This document shows positions 1-6,645 of a DNA stretch of 19,550 bases, one piece after another. The stretch is from contig CAYONP010000102.1 of the NCBI GenBank assembly GCA_964405335.1, positions 1 to 19,550 of the forward strand, given 5' to 3'. Position 1 is the stretch's first letter, and each line of letters begins with the position of its first letter. A program made the translations under genes and the position numbers. The stretch comes from CAYONP01 sp964405335. GTDB taxonomy: Bacteria > Armatimonadota > UBA10988. The notes under the pieces were generated by a model. It worked only from the letters and a program-made list of their open reading frames with translations. It had not been told where the DNA came from and did no database searches.

Positions 1-107
1 GGGGGTCGGGGGGTTAGGTTGCCGGCCGGCACGGCGGGCTCGCCGCCAGGCAGGCACAGGGTCCTGCGCCTACAGGTGTCGGGTAGCGGCGGCCTCGGCG
101 CGGTTGC

Positions 108-137
108 TTGACCCGCCTGGTCGGGAATCGTTATAAT
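108..137 (+). promoter_or_regulatory. sigma70-type promoter for the PEGA protein gene
   Basis: TTGACC at 108-113 and a perfect TATAAT at 132-137 are separated by 18 nt, close to the housekeeping consensus and conspicuous in such GC-rich DNA. Transcription would start near 144, leaving a leader of about 137 nt before the ATG at 281. No other gene lies between it and the PEGA gene, so that gene is the likely target. This is inferred from sequence only. Confidence 0.7.
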
Positions 138-200
138 CAGCCGGTCGGTTGTGGCCGCAACCCGGCCTGTCCGGGGGTGTCCAACCAACCGGCTCGGGGT

Positions 201-226
201 GCGCCGCGGGTTCAGCCCGCGTGCGC
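201..226 (+). other. hairpin in the 5' leader of the PEGA gene
   Basis: The arms gcgc-cgcggg (201-210) and cccgcg-t-gcgc (216-226) pair over 10 bp with one bulged T (222) and a 5-nt loop. The hairpin lies inside the predicted leader, about 55 nt before the start codon. It could affect mRNA stability or translation, or be a chance product of high GC. It matches no riboswitch I recognise. Confidence 0.35.
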
Positions 227-280
227 CTGTCCGATGGACCAGGAAGCGGCCGGCTCGCGCCGGCGACGGGGAGGCCCGAG

Positions 281-2272
281 ATGCGAACCCGCATGCTCAC
301 CGGCTGGCGCCGACCGGCGGCCTGGCTGGCGGCGGCCGTGATGCTCAACGTCTGCGTCGCGGCGGCGCCGAACGGCAAGGTCACCGTGCTCGCCTTCTCG
401 AGCTACGGCGACGGCGCGGCGACGACGGCCGAATCGGCCACCCGCGCGGCGGTCGAGGCGCTCAGCCAATTGCCCGGTGTATCGGCCAGCAGCGTCAAGC
501 CGGCGCCCGGCCGCGAGGCGGCGCATCGCCTGCTCTCGGCCGGCGAGGTGGCCTCGTCCATCGCCGCGGCGACCGGCGCCGACACGGTCATCCTGGGCAC
601 CATCGTCCGGCTCCCCACCCCCGATGCCGAGCTGGTCATCGCCTCCCTGTCCGCCTATGACGTGGCGACCCGCGAGATCCACCTGCTCAACCCGCTGCAG
701 TCGAGCCTGCCGCGCGGCGCCGCCTCGACCTGGCGGTTCGAGCAGGACCTGGCCAACTACTTGGCCAGCTACCAGATTCGCCTCGGCGACCCGCAGGCCG
801 ATGTGCTCGAGGCCAAGCTCGCCGCCGAGGGACAGCAGCTCAAACTGCGCCTGACCGACCCACTGCCCTCGACGGCCAGCGGTCTGGTGCTCAGCCGCGT
901 GGCGCCGCCGGTGTCGAGCGAGCTGACCGGTGAGAGCTTTAACTCGCCGCCCGAGCGGCTGGGCACCGCCCGGCTCGCCTCGAGTGAGGTCGGCGCGAGC
1001 TGGTTCGACCTCTACTCGGCCACGCCCGTCTTTCCCGGTACGCGGGTGGTCATCCACCCGGCCACCGCCGTGCCCGACACCACGGGCGCCGAGACGATGG
1101 TGGTCACCAGCCGGCCGCGTGGCGCGGTGGTCAGCGTCGGCGGCGTGGTTCAGGGCGCCACGCCGTGCCGCATCCAGGTTCCGCCCGAGGAGGGCGTCGA
1201 GCTGCAGGTGCTGCACCCTGATTTCGTCCCCGAGCGCCGGCCCATCAGCGCCACCGACCGGGCCAACGGCCTGGTCACCGTCCAGCTTGTCGCGCCGACG
1301 GCGGCCGAGTCGCCCGAGGCGCCGGTCGGCGGGGTGACCATGCGGGTCGAATCGGTCCCGCCCGGCGCCGAGGTCTACGTCGACGGCGAGCGCGCCGGCA
1401 TCACGCCGCTGGTGCTGCGCGGGCTGTCGGGCCGGCCGCACATCCGCCTGACCCGGCCCGGCTATCGCGACTGGACCGCGCAGATGATGGCCACCGGCAG
1501 CATGGCCATCCGGGCCGAGCTGACGCCGATGTTCGGCGGGCTGCGGATCGAATCGGTCCCGACCGGCCTGCGCGTCTTCGTCGACGGTCGGCCCGTCGGT
1601 CTGACGCCGCTCGAGCTGACCAACGTGCCGTCGGGCGCGCACCGGATCCAGATCGAGCGGGGCGACGGCACGCAGGTGGTGCGCGACGTGGTAGTGCGCT
1701 CGAACGAGGTCAGCGCGGTCAGCTTCGGCGCCGCCGAGCCGGTGACGCCGGAAGGCGACGCGCCGCTGCCCGACGTGCCGGCCATCGCGCCGCCGGGCGG
1801 CCGATCGGTGATTGAGCCGAACGCGCCCAACGCCGCCGACGGCCGGGCGATGATCCCGAGGGTCGCACCCGACATCCCCTACTGGCGCATGCCGCTACGC
1901 ATCGGGCCGATCGCCTGGCAGCGGAAGATGAACCTGGCCGAGGGCGTGCGCGGGCTGCAGACCCGGCTCCACGTCTGCGTTGCCAGCCTACCCGAGGGCA
2001 CGCTGCTGAGCCTGACCCAGGGGCCGGCGCACGCCTATGTCACGCGCAACAGCTTCGAGGGCTTCGCGGTCGAGTATCCCGGCCTGCCCATCCGCGAGCG
2101 GGCGACCTGGCCGATCCGGCCGATGCCCGAGCTGGAGAACGTCGAAATCCGGCCGGCGGGCACGCTCACCGGTCCGTGCCGGATTGTGGTCAAGACGGCG
2201 CCCGGGGTCATCGCGCGGGTGCATGAGAGCAGCACCGTCGAGCGACTGCGGCTGATCCTGGTCCGGGAGTAG
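281..2272 (+). CDS. secreted PEGA-domain protein (three PEGA repeats)
   Basis: The start is the ATG at 281, preceded by GGGGAGG, which gives 663 aa; the open frame continues further upstream but lacks a signal peptide there. Residues 1-29 look like a Sec signal peptide: Arg-rich start, hydrophobic core, Ala-rich end (VCVAAAP). Residues about 33-170 (VTVLAFSSYGDG, ATGADTVILGTIV) recall the N-terminal fold of CsgG/LpoB/TolB-like envelope proteins. Three PEGA-type repeats follow at about 273-337, 354-414 and 422-483, each with a 'S-P-x-G-x-x-V-x-V-D-G-x-x-x-G-x-T-P' pattern; the first is degenerate. A Pro/Ala-rich linker (about 485-530) leads to a C-terminal domain (about 535-663) that I do not recognise. 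PEGA repeats are small beta modules of cell-surface proteins. The gene is alone on its strand and convergent with the lipoprotein gene 23 nt away. The exact role is unknown. Confidence 0.85.
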   Translation: MRTRMLTGWRRPAAWLAAAVMLNVCVAAAPNGKVTVLAFSSYGDGAATTAESATRAAVEALSQLPGVSASSVKPAPGREAAHRLLSAGEVASSIAAATGADTVILGTIVRLPTPDAELVIASLSAYDVATREIHLLNPLQSSLPRGAASTWRFEQDLANYLASYQIRLGDPQADVLEAKLAAEGQQLKLRLTDPLPSTASGLVLSRVAPPVSSELTGESFNSPPERLGTARLASSEVGASWFDLYSATPVFPGTRVVIHPATAVPDTTGAETMVVTSRPRGAVVSVGGVVQGATPCRIQVPPEEGVELQVLHPDFVPERRPISATDRANGLVTVQLVAPTAAESPEAPVGGVTMRVESVPPGAEVYVDGERAGITPLVLRGLSGRPHIRLTRPGYRDWTAQMMATGSMAIRAELTPMFGGLRIESVPTGLRVFVDGRPVGLTPLELTNVPSGAHRIQIERGDGTQVVRDVVVRSNEVSAVSFGAAEPVTPEGDAPLPDVPAIAPPGGRSVIEPNAPNAADGRAMIPRVAPDIPYWRMPLRIGPIAWQRKMNLAEGVRGLQTRLHVCVASLPEGTLLSLTQGPAHAYVTRNSFEGFAVEYPGLPIRERATWPIRPMPELENVEIRPAGTLTGPCRIVVKTAPGVIARVHESSTVERLRLILVRE

Positions 2273-2295
2273 GGCGGCAACGTGGCGACGGGCCG

Positions 2296-2976
2296 TCAGC
2301 TCCCCTCGCGCACGGCGACGCGGAAGTCGGCCAGGTCGTACGGGGCTTCGAGCTGCTGATTCTCGAACAGCTCGCCGGTGCCCTCCAGGCCGTCATTGGT
2401 GATCACCAGCCCGTTCTCCAGGCGGATGGCCAGGTAGTCGGTGCCCAGCAGGCCGATACCGTCGGTCTGGCGCGGCAGGATGGGCAGCTCGCCCGGCAGC
2501 ACAATCTGGTTGACGGTGATGAAGTTGACCTCGATGTCGGTCAGATCGGGGTCGTTGGCGTTGGGCTTGAGTTGGTCCAGGTCGATGGTCACCAGCAGCG
2601 AGCCGGCCGAGCTGGTCGCGTCGCTTGAGAACGGCGGCCCCAGCGCCTCGCGTGGCGGGTTGACCTGCCCCTCGACCTCGGGCTGGTCGCGGAATAGCTC
2701 GAACCGGCCGAGGTGGTATTCGACGTAATGCGTATACGAGCCGGTCGCCCGGCCGTTGCCGAGGAACTCGGTCCGCGGGGCGATGATCTCCGGCCCGTCG
2801 GTGTCGCGGCCGTCGGTGTCGATCACAAACAGGTAGTAGGCGTTCTCGTCGATCGCGCCGCGGACGGTCATGCGCAGGTCGAGCAGCCGGCGCGCGCCTC
2901 CGCCGTCGAGCGCGGCGGGGAACTTCGCGCAACCGCCCAGGGCCAGGCAGAGACCGGCGGCGAGCAGCCTGTTCAC
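2296..2976 (-). CDS. putative lipoprotein of unknown function, coupled to the HtrA protease gene
   Basis: This 226-aa protein starts with GTG at 2976, and its start overlaps the upstream protease stop as GTGA. The N-terminus is a short signal peptide ending in a lipobox, Leu13-Gly-Gly-Cys16, so it is probably lipidated at Cys16. The mature part has alternating beta-like stretches (RMTVRGAIDENAYYLFVIDT, SLLVTIDLDQL, DIEVNFITVNQIVL) and a segment describing ordered strands up to the C-terminus (FRVAVREGS). I recognise no family. An open frame in the same register extends upstream through the protease gene, but codon content there is only a shadow, and the lipobox fixes the start. The tight coupling suggests that it acts with the protease in the envelope, as substrate, adaptor or co-regulated stress protein; that is inference. 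Confidence 0.75.
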   Translation of the reverse strand: MNRLLAAGLCLALGGCAKFPAALDGGGARRLLDLRMTVRGAIDENAYYLFVIDTDGRDTDGPEIIAPRTEFLGNGRATGSYTHYVEYHLGRFELFRDQPEVEGQVNPPREALGPPFSSDATSSAGSLLVTIDLDQLKPNANDPDLTDIEVNFITVNQIVLPGELPILPRQTDGIGLLGTDYLAIRLENGLVITNDGLEGTGELFENQQLEAPYDLADFRVAVREGS

Positions 2977-4127
2977 CCGTTCGGCCTCGTCCCGAGCTTG
3001 ACTTTGAGGTCCCGTTTCTTGCCGTCGCGGAGCACGGTGACCTTGACCTCCTCGCCGATATCGCGGCTGAGGATCTTCAACTCCAGGTCGCGGCCGGTCT
3101 TCACTTCGTCGCCCGCCACGGCGACGACGATGTCGTCGACTGCCAGGCCCGCCGCGGACGCCGGGCTGCCGCGGACGATCTCGTCGAGCAGCACGCCCTC
3201 GGTCTGCTCGATGCCGAGCGACTCGGCCACCTCGGCATCGAGGTCGACCATGATCACGCCGAGCCAGGGCACGCCGCCGTGCTCGATCAGGTGCCGGGCG
3301 ATGTGCATCGCGTCGGTGATCGGGATGGCGAAGCCGATCCCGATGTTCAGCCCGCCGGGCGAGAAGATGGCCGAGTTGATGCCGATCACCTGGCCGTCGA
3401 TGTTGATCAGCGGCCCGCCCGAGTTGCCCATGTTGATGGCCGCGTCGGTCTGAATCAGGTTGCGGTAGTAGCGGTCCTGTCCGCCCGGCGTCTCGAGCCC
3501 GCGGCCGAGCGCGCTGATCACCCCGACGGTGACGGTCTGGGTAAAGTCGCCGAACGGATTGCCAATCGCGATCACCCACTGCCCGGCGGCCAGCGGCGCC
3601 TCGAGCCCGAGCGGCACCGCCGGCAGGTTGTCGGCCTCGATGCGCAGCACGGCGATGTCGCTCATCGGGTCGCTGCCGACCACCTTCGCGGGGAGCTCGC
3701 GCTCGTCGCCCAGGCCGACGGTAACCGAGGAGGCGTGCTCAATCACGTGCTGGTTGGTCATCACATAGCCATTGGGGGCGTCGAAGATGAACCCCGAACC
3801 TGAGCCGATCACCCCCTCGCGCTCCTCTTGAGGGCCCTGCTCCCACGGCCGGCGCTGCCGGCCGCGGCGGCCGATGCTGTCGATGTTCACCACCGCCGGC
3901 CGGGCCACCGCCACGGCGGCGACAATCGAGCCGCCGTCGCCGTCGACGGGATTGAGCACCGGCATCGGCGCCGGCGGCGGCTGATACCTCGCCGTCGTCG
4001 GCGCAGGCGCCGACGGCGCGAAAGCCCTGAATCCGACCGCTACCCCGAGCAGCCCGGCCAGGAACCCCCCGGCGACGGCCAGGCCGACGGTCCAGACCAT
4101 CCGCGCGCGTCCGCCGGGCTCGGCCAT
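2973..4127 (-). CDS. htrA: membrane-anchored HtrA/DegS-type serine protease with PDZ domain
   Basis: A 384-aa trypsin-like protease of the HtrA family. Residues 11-34 form one transmembrane or uncleaved signal segment, followed by a Pro/Ala linker. The catalytic triad is visible: His127 (TNQHVIEHA), Asp157 (DPMSDIAVLRI) and Ser236 (NMGNSGGPLIN). One PDZ domain covers about 287-380 (WLGVIMVDLD ... GVLLDEIVRGSPASAAGL ... DIVVAVAGDEV). Single PDZ, N-terminal anchor and length match DegS or actinobacterial/planctomycete HtrA rather than two-PDZ DegP. It should cleave misfolded or signalling proteins in the periplasm. The ATG at 4127 lies 1 nt after the ribH stop, and its own stop overlaps the lipoprotein start, so it is transcribed with the riboflavin genes. 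That linkage is not functionally obvious. Confidence 0.93.
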   Translation of the reverse strand: MAEPGGRARMVWTVGLAVAGGFLAGLLGVAVGFRAFAPSAPAPTTARYQPPPAPMPVLNPVDGDGGSIVAAVAVARPAVVNIDSIGRRGRQRRPWEQGPQEEREGVIGSGSGFIFDAPNGYVMTNQHVIEHASSVTVGLGDERELPAKVVGSDPMSDIAVLRIEADNLPAVPLGLEAPLAAGQWVIAIGNPFGDFTQTVTVGVISALGRGLETPGGQDRYYRNLIQTDAAINMGNSGGPLINIDGQVIGINSAIFSPGGLNIGIGFAIPITDAMHIARHLIEHGGVPWLGVIMVDLDAEVAESLGIEQTEGVLLDEIVRGSPASAAGLAVDDIVVAVAGDEVKTGRDLELKILSRDIGEEVKVTVLRDGKKRDLKVKLGTRPNG

Positions 4128-4128
4128 G

Positions 4129-4605
4129 TCAGCTCTCCGCGTCCAGGGCGCGCATCAGGTGTGCCATTTCGATCGCCGCCGCCGCGGCGTCGGCACCCTT
4201 GTTGCCGTGCTTGGTGCCGGCGCGCTCGATCGCCTGCTCGATGGTATTGGTGGTCAGCACGCCGAAGATGACCGGCACGCCCGACTTGAGCGAGGCCGCG
4301 GCGACGCCCTTGGCGGCCTCGGCGGCGACATACTCGAAGTGTGGCGTGCCGCCGCGGATCACCGCGCCGAGGGCGATCACCGCGTCGTAGCGACCGCTGC
4401 CGGCCAGCTTGGCGCAGACCAGCGGTAGCTCGAACGAGCCGGGTGCCCAGGCGACGTCGATCGACCCCTCGGCCACGCCGTGCCGTCGCAGTGCGTCGAG
4501 CGCGCCGCCGAGCAACTTGGCGGCAATCAGCTCGTTGAACCGCGCCACGGCGATAGCCACGCGCAGCCCGTCGCCGGTGAGCAGACCCTCGAACGTCTTA
4601 CCCAT
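4129..4605 (-). CDS. ribH: 6,7-dimethyl-8-ribityllumazine synthase
   Basis: Lumazine synthase, 158 aa, normal for the family. It condenses 5-amino-6-ribitylaminouracil with 3,4-dihydroxy-2-butanone 4-phosphate in the cytoplasm, the penultimate step of riboflavin synthesis. Diagnostic segments are ARFNELIA (21-28), WAPGSFELP (53-61, substrate-binding loop), ALGAVIRGGTPHFEYV (78-93, with His89 in the position of the catalytic histidine), GVLTTNTIEQA (115-125) and the C-terminal RAGTKHGNKG. The ATG overlaps the ribBA stop by 8 nt (ATGGGTAA), and the next gene starts 1 nt after its stop. The protein probably assembles into pentamers or a 60-mer capsid, as is known for the family. Confidence 0.97.
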   Translation of the reverse strand: MGKTFEGLLTGDGLRVAIAVARFNELIAAKLLGGALDALRRHGVAEGSIDVAWAPGSFELPLVCAKLAGSGRYDAVIALGAVIRGGTPHFEYVAAEAAKGVAAASLKSGVPVIFGVLTTNTIEQAIERAGTKHGNKGADAAAAAIEMAHLMRALDAES

Positions 4606-5854
4606 GCTGTTCGCCCTCTTCCTGCTCGTCGGCCTCGGTCTCGGGCAGCAGGTGCCCGAGCTTCTCGCGCTTGACCGCCAGGTAGCGCACGTTGTCGGCG
4701 GTCACCTCGCCGATCAGCGGGACCTGCTCGACGACCTCGAGGCCGTAGCCTTCGAGGGCGACGATCTTGCGCCAGTTGTTGGTCATCAAGCGCATCTTGC
4801 GCACGCCCAGGTCGAGCAGCACCTGCGCGCCGAGGCCGTAGTCGCGCAGGTCGGCCTTGAACCCCAGCCGTTCGTTCGCTTCGACCGTGTCGAGCCCGTG
4901 GTCCTGCAGCTCGTACGCGCGGATCTTGTTCAGCAGCCCGATGCCGCGGCCTTCCTGGGCCACATGGACCAGCACGCCGCTGCCTTCGGCCTCAATCCGC
5001 TCGAGGGCCAGGCGCAGTTGCTGGCCACAGTCGCACCGGCGCGAGAAGAGCCCATCACCGGTCAGGCACTCGGAGTGCATGCGCACCAGGGTCGGCTCGT
5101 CGGGCCGGATCTCGCCCTTGACCAGGGCCAGGAACGGGCTGCTGTCGACGGTCGCCTCATAGGCGATGAGCCGGAAGTCGCCCACCTCGGTGGGGAAGTC
5201 GCACGCGGCGACGCGCTCGATCAGTCGCTCGTGCCGGCTGCGGTACTCGATCAAGTCGGCGATGGAGATCAGCTTCAGTCGGTGTTCGGCGGCGAACTGC
5301 TTGAGCTCGGGCAGGCGCATCATCTCGCCGTCGTCGCGCTTGATCTCGCACAGCACACCGACTGGCGGGAAGCCCGCCAGCGTGGCCAGGTCGACCGCCG
5401 CCTCGGTGTGACCGGCACGCTGCAGCACACCGCCCGGCGCGGCACAGAGCGGCTGCACATGGCCGCCGTGGATGAAGTCCCGCGGCCCGGCGTTGGCGTC
5501 GACCAGCCGGCGGATGGTCACCGTCCGGTCGCGCGCCGAGATGCCGGTGGTGATCCCCCGCGCCGCGTCGACCGGGACGGTGTAGCGGGTGCGGTAACGG
5601 TCGCCTCCGCCGCGCTCGAGCAGCGGGATCTGCAGCGTGGCCAGCCGCTGGGCGGTCATCGGCGCGCAGAGCAGGCCGCGGCCGAAGCGCTCGAGGAAAC
5701 AGATCGCCTCGGGCGTGATGCGCTGCGCGGCGAGGATCAGGTCGCCCTCGTTCTCGCGGTCCTCGTCATCGACGACGATCACCATGCCGCCGCGCCGGAT
5801 CTCCTCGACCGCTGACTCGATCCGGTCGATGCCGCTCCGCTCCTGCTCCGACAT
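4598..5854 (-). CDS. ribBA: bifunctional 3,4-dihydroxy-2-butanone 4-phosphate synthase / GTP cyclohydrolase II
   Basis: A 418-aa fusion. Residues about 8-205 are the RibB domain, which makes dihydroxybutanone phosphate from ribulose 5-phosphate: DDEDRENEGDLI (29-40), ISARDRTVTI (105-114), RAGHTEAAVDL (146-156). Residues about 208-400 are the RibA domain, which opens GTP to the pyrimidine precursor: zinc ligands Cys263, Cys274 and Cys276 (SECLTGD, RRCDCGQQL), EGRGIGLLNKI (301-311) and TNNWRKI (358-364). Two small oddities: the stretch usually written PLRAREGGVL reads PLCAAPGGVL (135-144), and the usual TNNP has Trp at the fourth place. The start is the ATG at 5854 with GGAG upstream; a longer frame from 5905 would begin inside the palindromic element and adds only repeat-derived residues. 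It ends in an acidic tail (EADEQEEGEQHG). Confidence 0.95.
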   Translation of the reverse strand: MSEQERSGIDRIESAVEEIRRGGMVIVVDDEDRENEGDLILAAQRITPEAICFLERFGRGLLCAPMTAQRLATLQIPLLERGGGDRYRTRYTVPVDAARGITTGISARDRTVTIRRLVDANAGPRDFIHGGHVQPLCAAPGGVLQRAGHTEAAVDLATLAGFPPVGVLCEIKRDDGEMMRLPELKQFAAEHRLKLISIADLIEYRSRHERLIERVAACDFPTEVGDFRLIAYEATVDSSPFLALVKGEIRPDEPTLVRMHSECLTGDGLFSRRCDCGQQLRLALERIEAEGSGVLVHVAQEGRGIGLLNKIRAYELQDHGLDTVEANERLGFKADLRDYGLGAQVLLDLGVRKMRLMTNNWRKIVALEGYGLEVVEQVPLIGEVTADNVRYLAVKREKLGHLLPETEADEQEEGEQHG

Positions 5855-5868
5855 GCGCTGCTCCGCTG

Positions 5869-6035
5869 CTAGCAACCCTGCTCGGCGAGCCACTCCAGGC
5901 GCCACGGTGCCACTGGCGGCTTAGCCGCCAGTGCGTTGACGCGCTCCCCGCGCACTGGCGGGCGAGCCGCCAGTGGCACCGCGCAAGGGCTCGGATCGAC
6001 CGCCTAGTAACCCTGCTCGGCAAGCCACTCCAGGC
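5869..6035. repeat. double-palindrome element flanked by 32-bp direct repeats (copy of the ribE end)
   Basis: Two 32-nt direct repeats, 5869-5900 and 6004-6035, differ at only two positions. The second is the 3' end of ribE including its TAG stop; the first is an extra copy in the ribE-ribBA gap. Between them lies a compound palindrome. A 17-nt perfect inverted repeat (5905-5921 against 5965-5981) encloses smaller hairpins: 5911-5920 with 5924-5933 (10-bp stem, TTA loop) and 5953-5961 with 5967-5975 (9-bp stem, GCGAG loop). The form is that of a REP/MITE-like dispersed element. No second copy is seen in the window. It carries no gene of its own. Confidence 0.85.
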
Positions 6036-6645
6036 TCATTGTACCACCGCCGGCGCCGAGCCGGCCGAGCGCCGCGGCGACGTACTTGGCCAGGATGTCG
6101 GCCTCGAGGTTGACCCGCCGGCCGGCGCGCCACTCGCCCAGCGTGGTCACCGCCAGCGTGTGCGGGATGAGCGAGACACTGAACCCGCCGGCCAGCCGGT
6201 CGACCACCGTCAGGCTGACGCCGTCGACGGCGACCGAGCCCTTCGGCACCACGTGGGCCAGGATCGGCTCCGGCGCCGCAATGGTGTAGGTCACCCACTG
6301 GTCGTCGCGGTGGATGTCGGTCACCTCGCCCACGCCGTCGACGTGGCCCTGCACGAAATGCCCGCCGAACCGCCCGCCGGAGGCCAGGGCGCGCTCGAGG
6401 TTGACCCCATCGCCGGGCCGCAGCGCGCCGAGGGTGGTCGCGCGCAGGGTCTCGCCCATCACGTCGCAGGCGTAGCGCTCGCCGGACAACTCGGCGATGG
6501 TCAGGCAGACGCCGTTATGGTTGATGCTGTCGCCCAGGCGCGCATCGGCGAGGACCGTCCGCGCCGTGATCACCAGCCTGGTCAGGTTGCCGCGCGGCTC
6601 GACGGCGACCACGCGGCCGACCTCCTCGACGATGCCGGTGAACAT
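6004..6645 (-). CDS. ribE: riboflavin synthase alpha chain
   Basis: A 213-aa riboflavin synthase that dismutates two lumazine molecules to riboflavin and the ribityl-pyrimidine. The protein is an internal duplication of two lumazine-binding barrels, about residues 1-97 (MFTGIVEEVG, GDSINHNGVCLTI) and 98-195 (FVQGHVDGVGEV, GSVAVDGVSLTV). Repeated VNLE motifs end each barrel (81-84, 178-181). The first barrel has Asn-His-Asn before GVCLT, where Ala-Val-Asn is more usual. The ATG at 6645 shares its A with the ribD stop (TGATG), which fixes the start. The last 30 or so bases are duplicated downstream in the palindromic element, so the annotated C-terminus (SLEWLAEQGY) has a near-identical twin (RLEWLAEQGC) in the same frame 135 nt later, after the stop. 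Confidence 0.96.
   Translation of the reverse strand: MFTGIVEEVGRVVAVEPRGNLTRLVITARTVLADARLGDSINHNGVCLTIAELSGERYACDVMGETLRATTLGALRPGDGVNLERALASGGRFGGHFVQGHVDGVGEVTDIHRDDQWVTYTIAAPEPILAHVVPKGSVAVDGVSLTVVDRLAGGFSVSLIPHTLAVTTLGEWRAGRRVNLEADILAKYVAAALGRLGAGGGTMSLEWLAEQGY

Noticed and set aside
212..1642. Long minus-strand open frame of 476 codons opposite the PEGA gene
   Set aside because: It is Arg/Gly/His/Asp-rich with no recognisable motif and lies opposite a gene with a signal peptide and PEGA repeats; stop-poor GC-rich DNA explains it.
2977..3579. N-terminal extension of the lipoprotein gene inside htrA
   Set aside because: The extension is an off-frame reading of the protease; a GTG start with a lipobox 16 codons later defines the real beginning.
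4409..5815. Long plus-strand frame of 468 codons opposite ribH and ribBA
   Set aside because: It is the complement of two clearly conserved enzymes and shows only low-complexity sequence.
5855..5905. Longer RibBA start at 5905
   Set aside because: The extra residues come from the duplicated repeat; the ATG at 5854 has a ribosome site and fits the family N-terminus.
5869..6035. CRISPR array
   Set aside because: Only two repeats with a palindromic middle, and no further units or cas genes.
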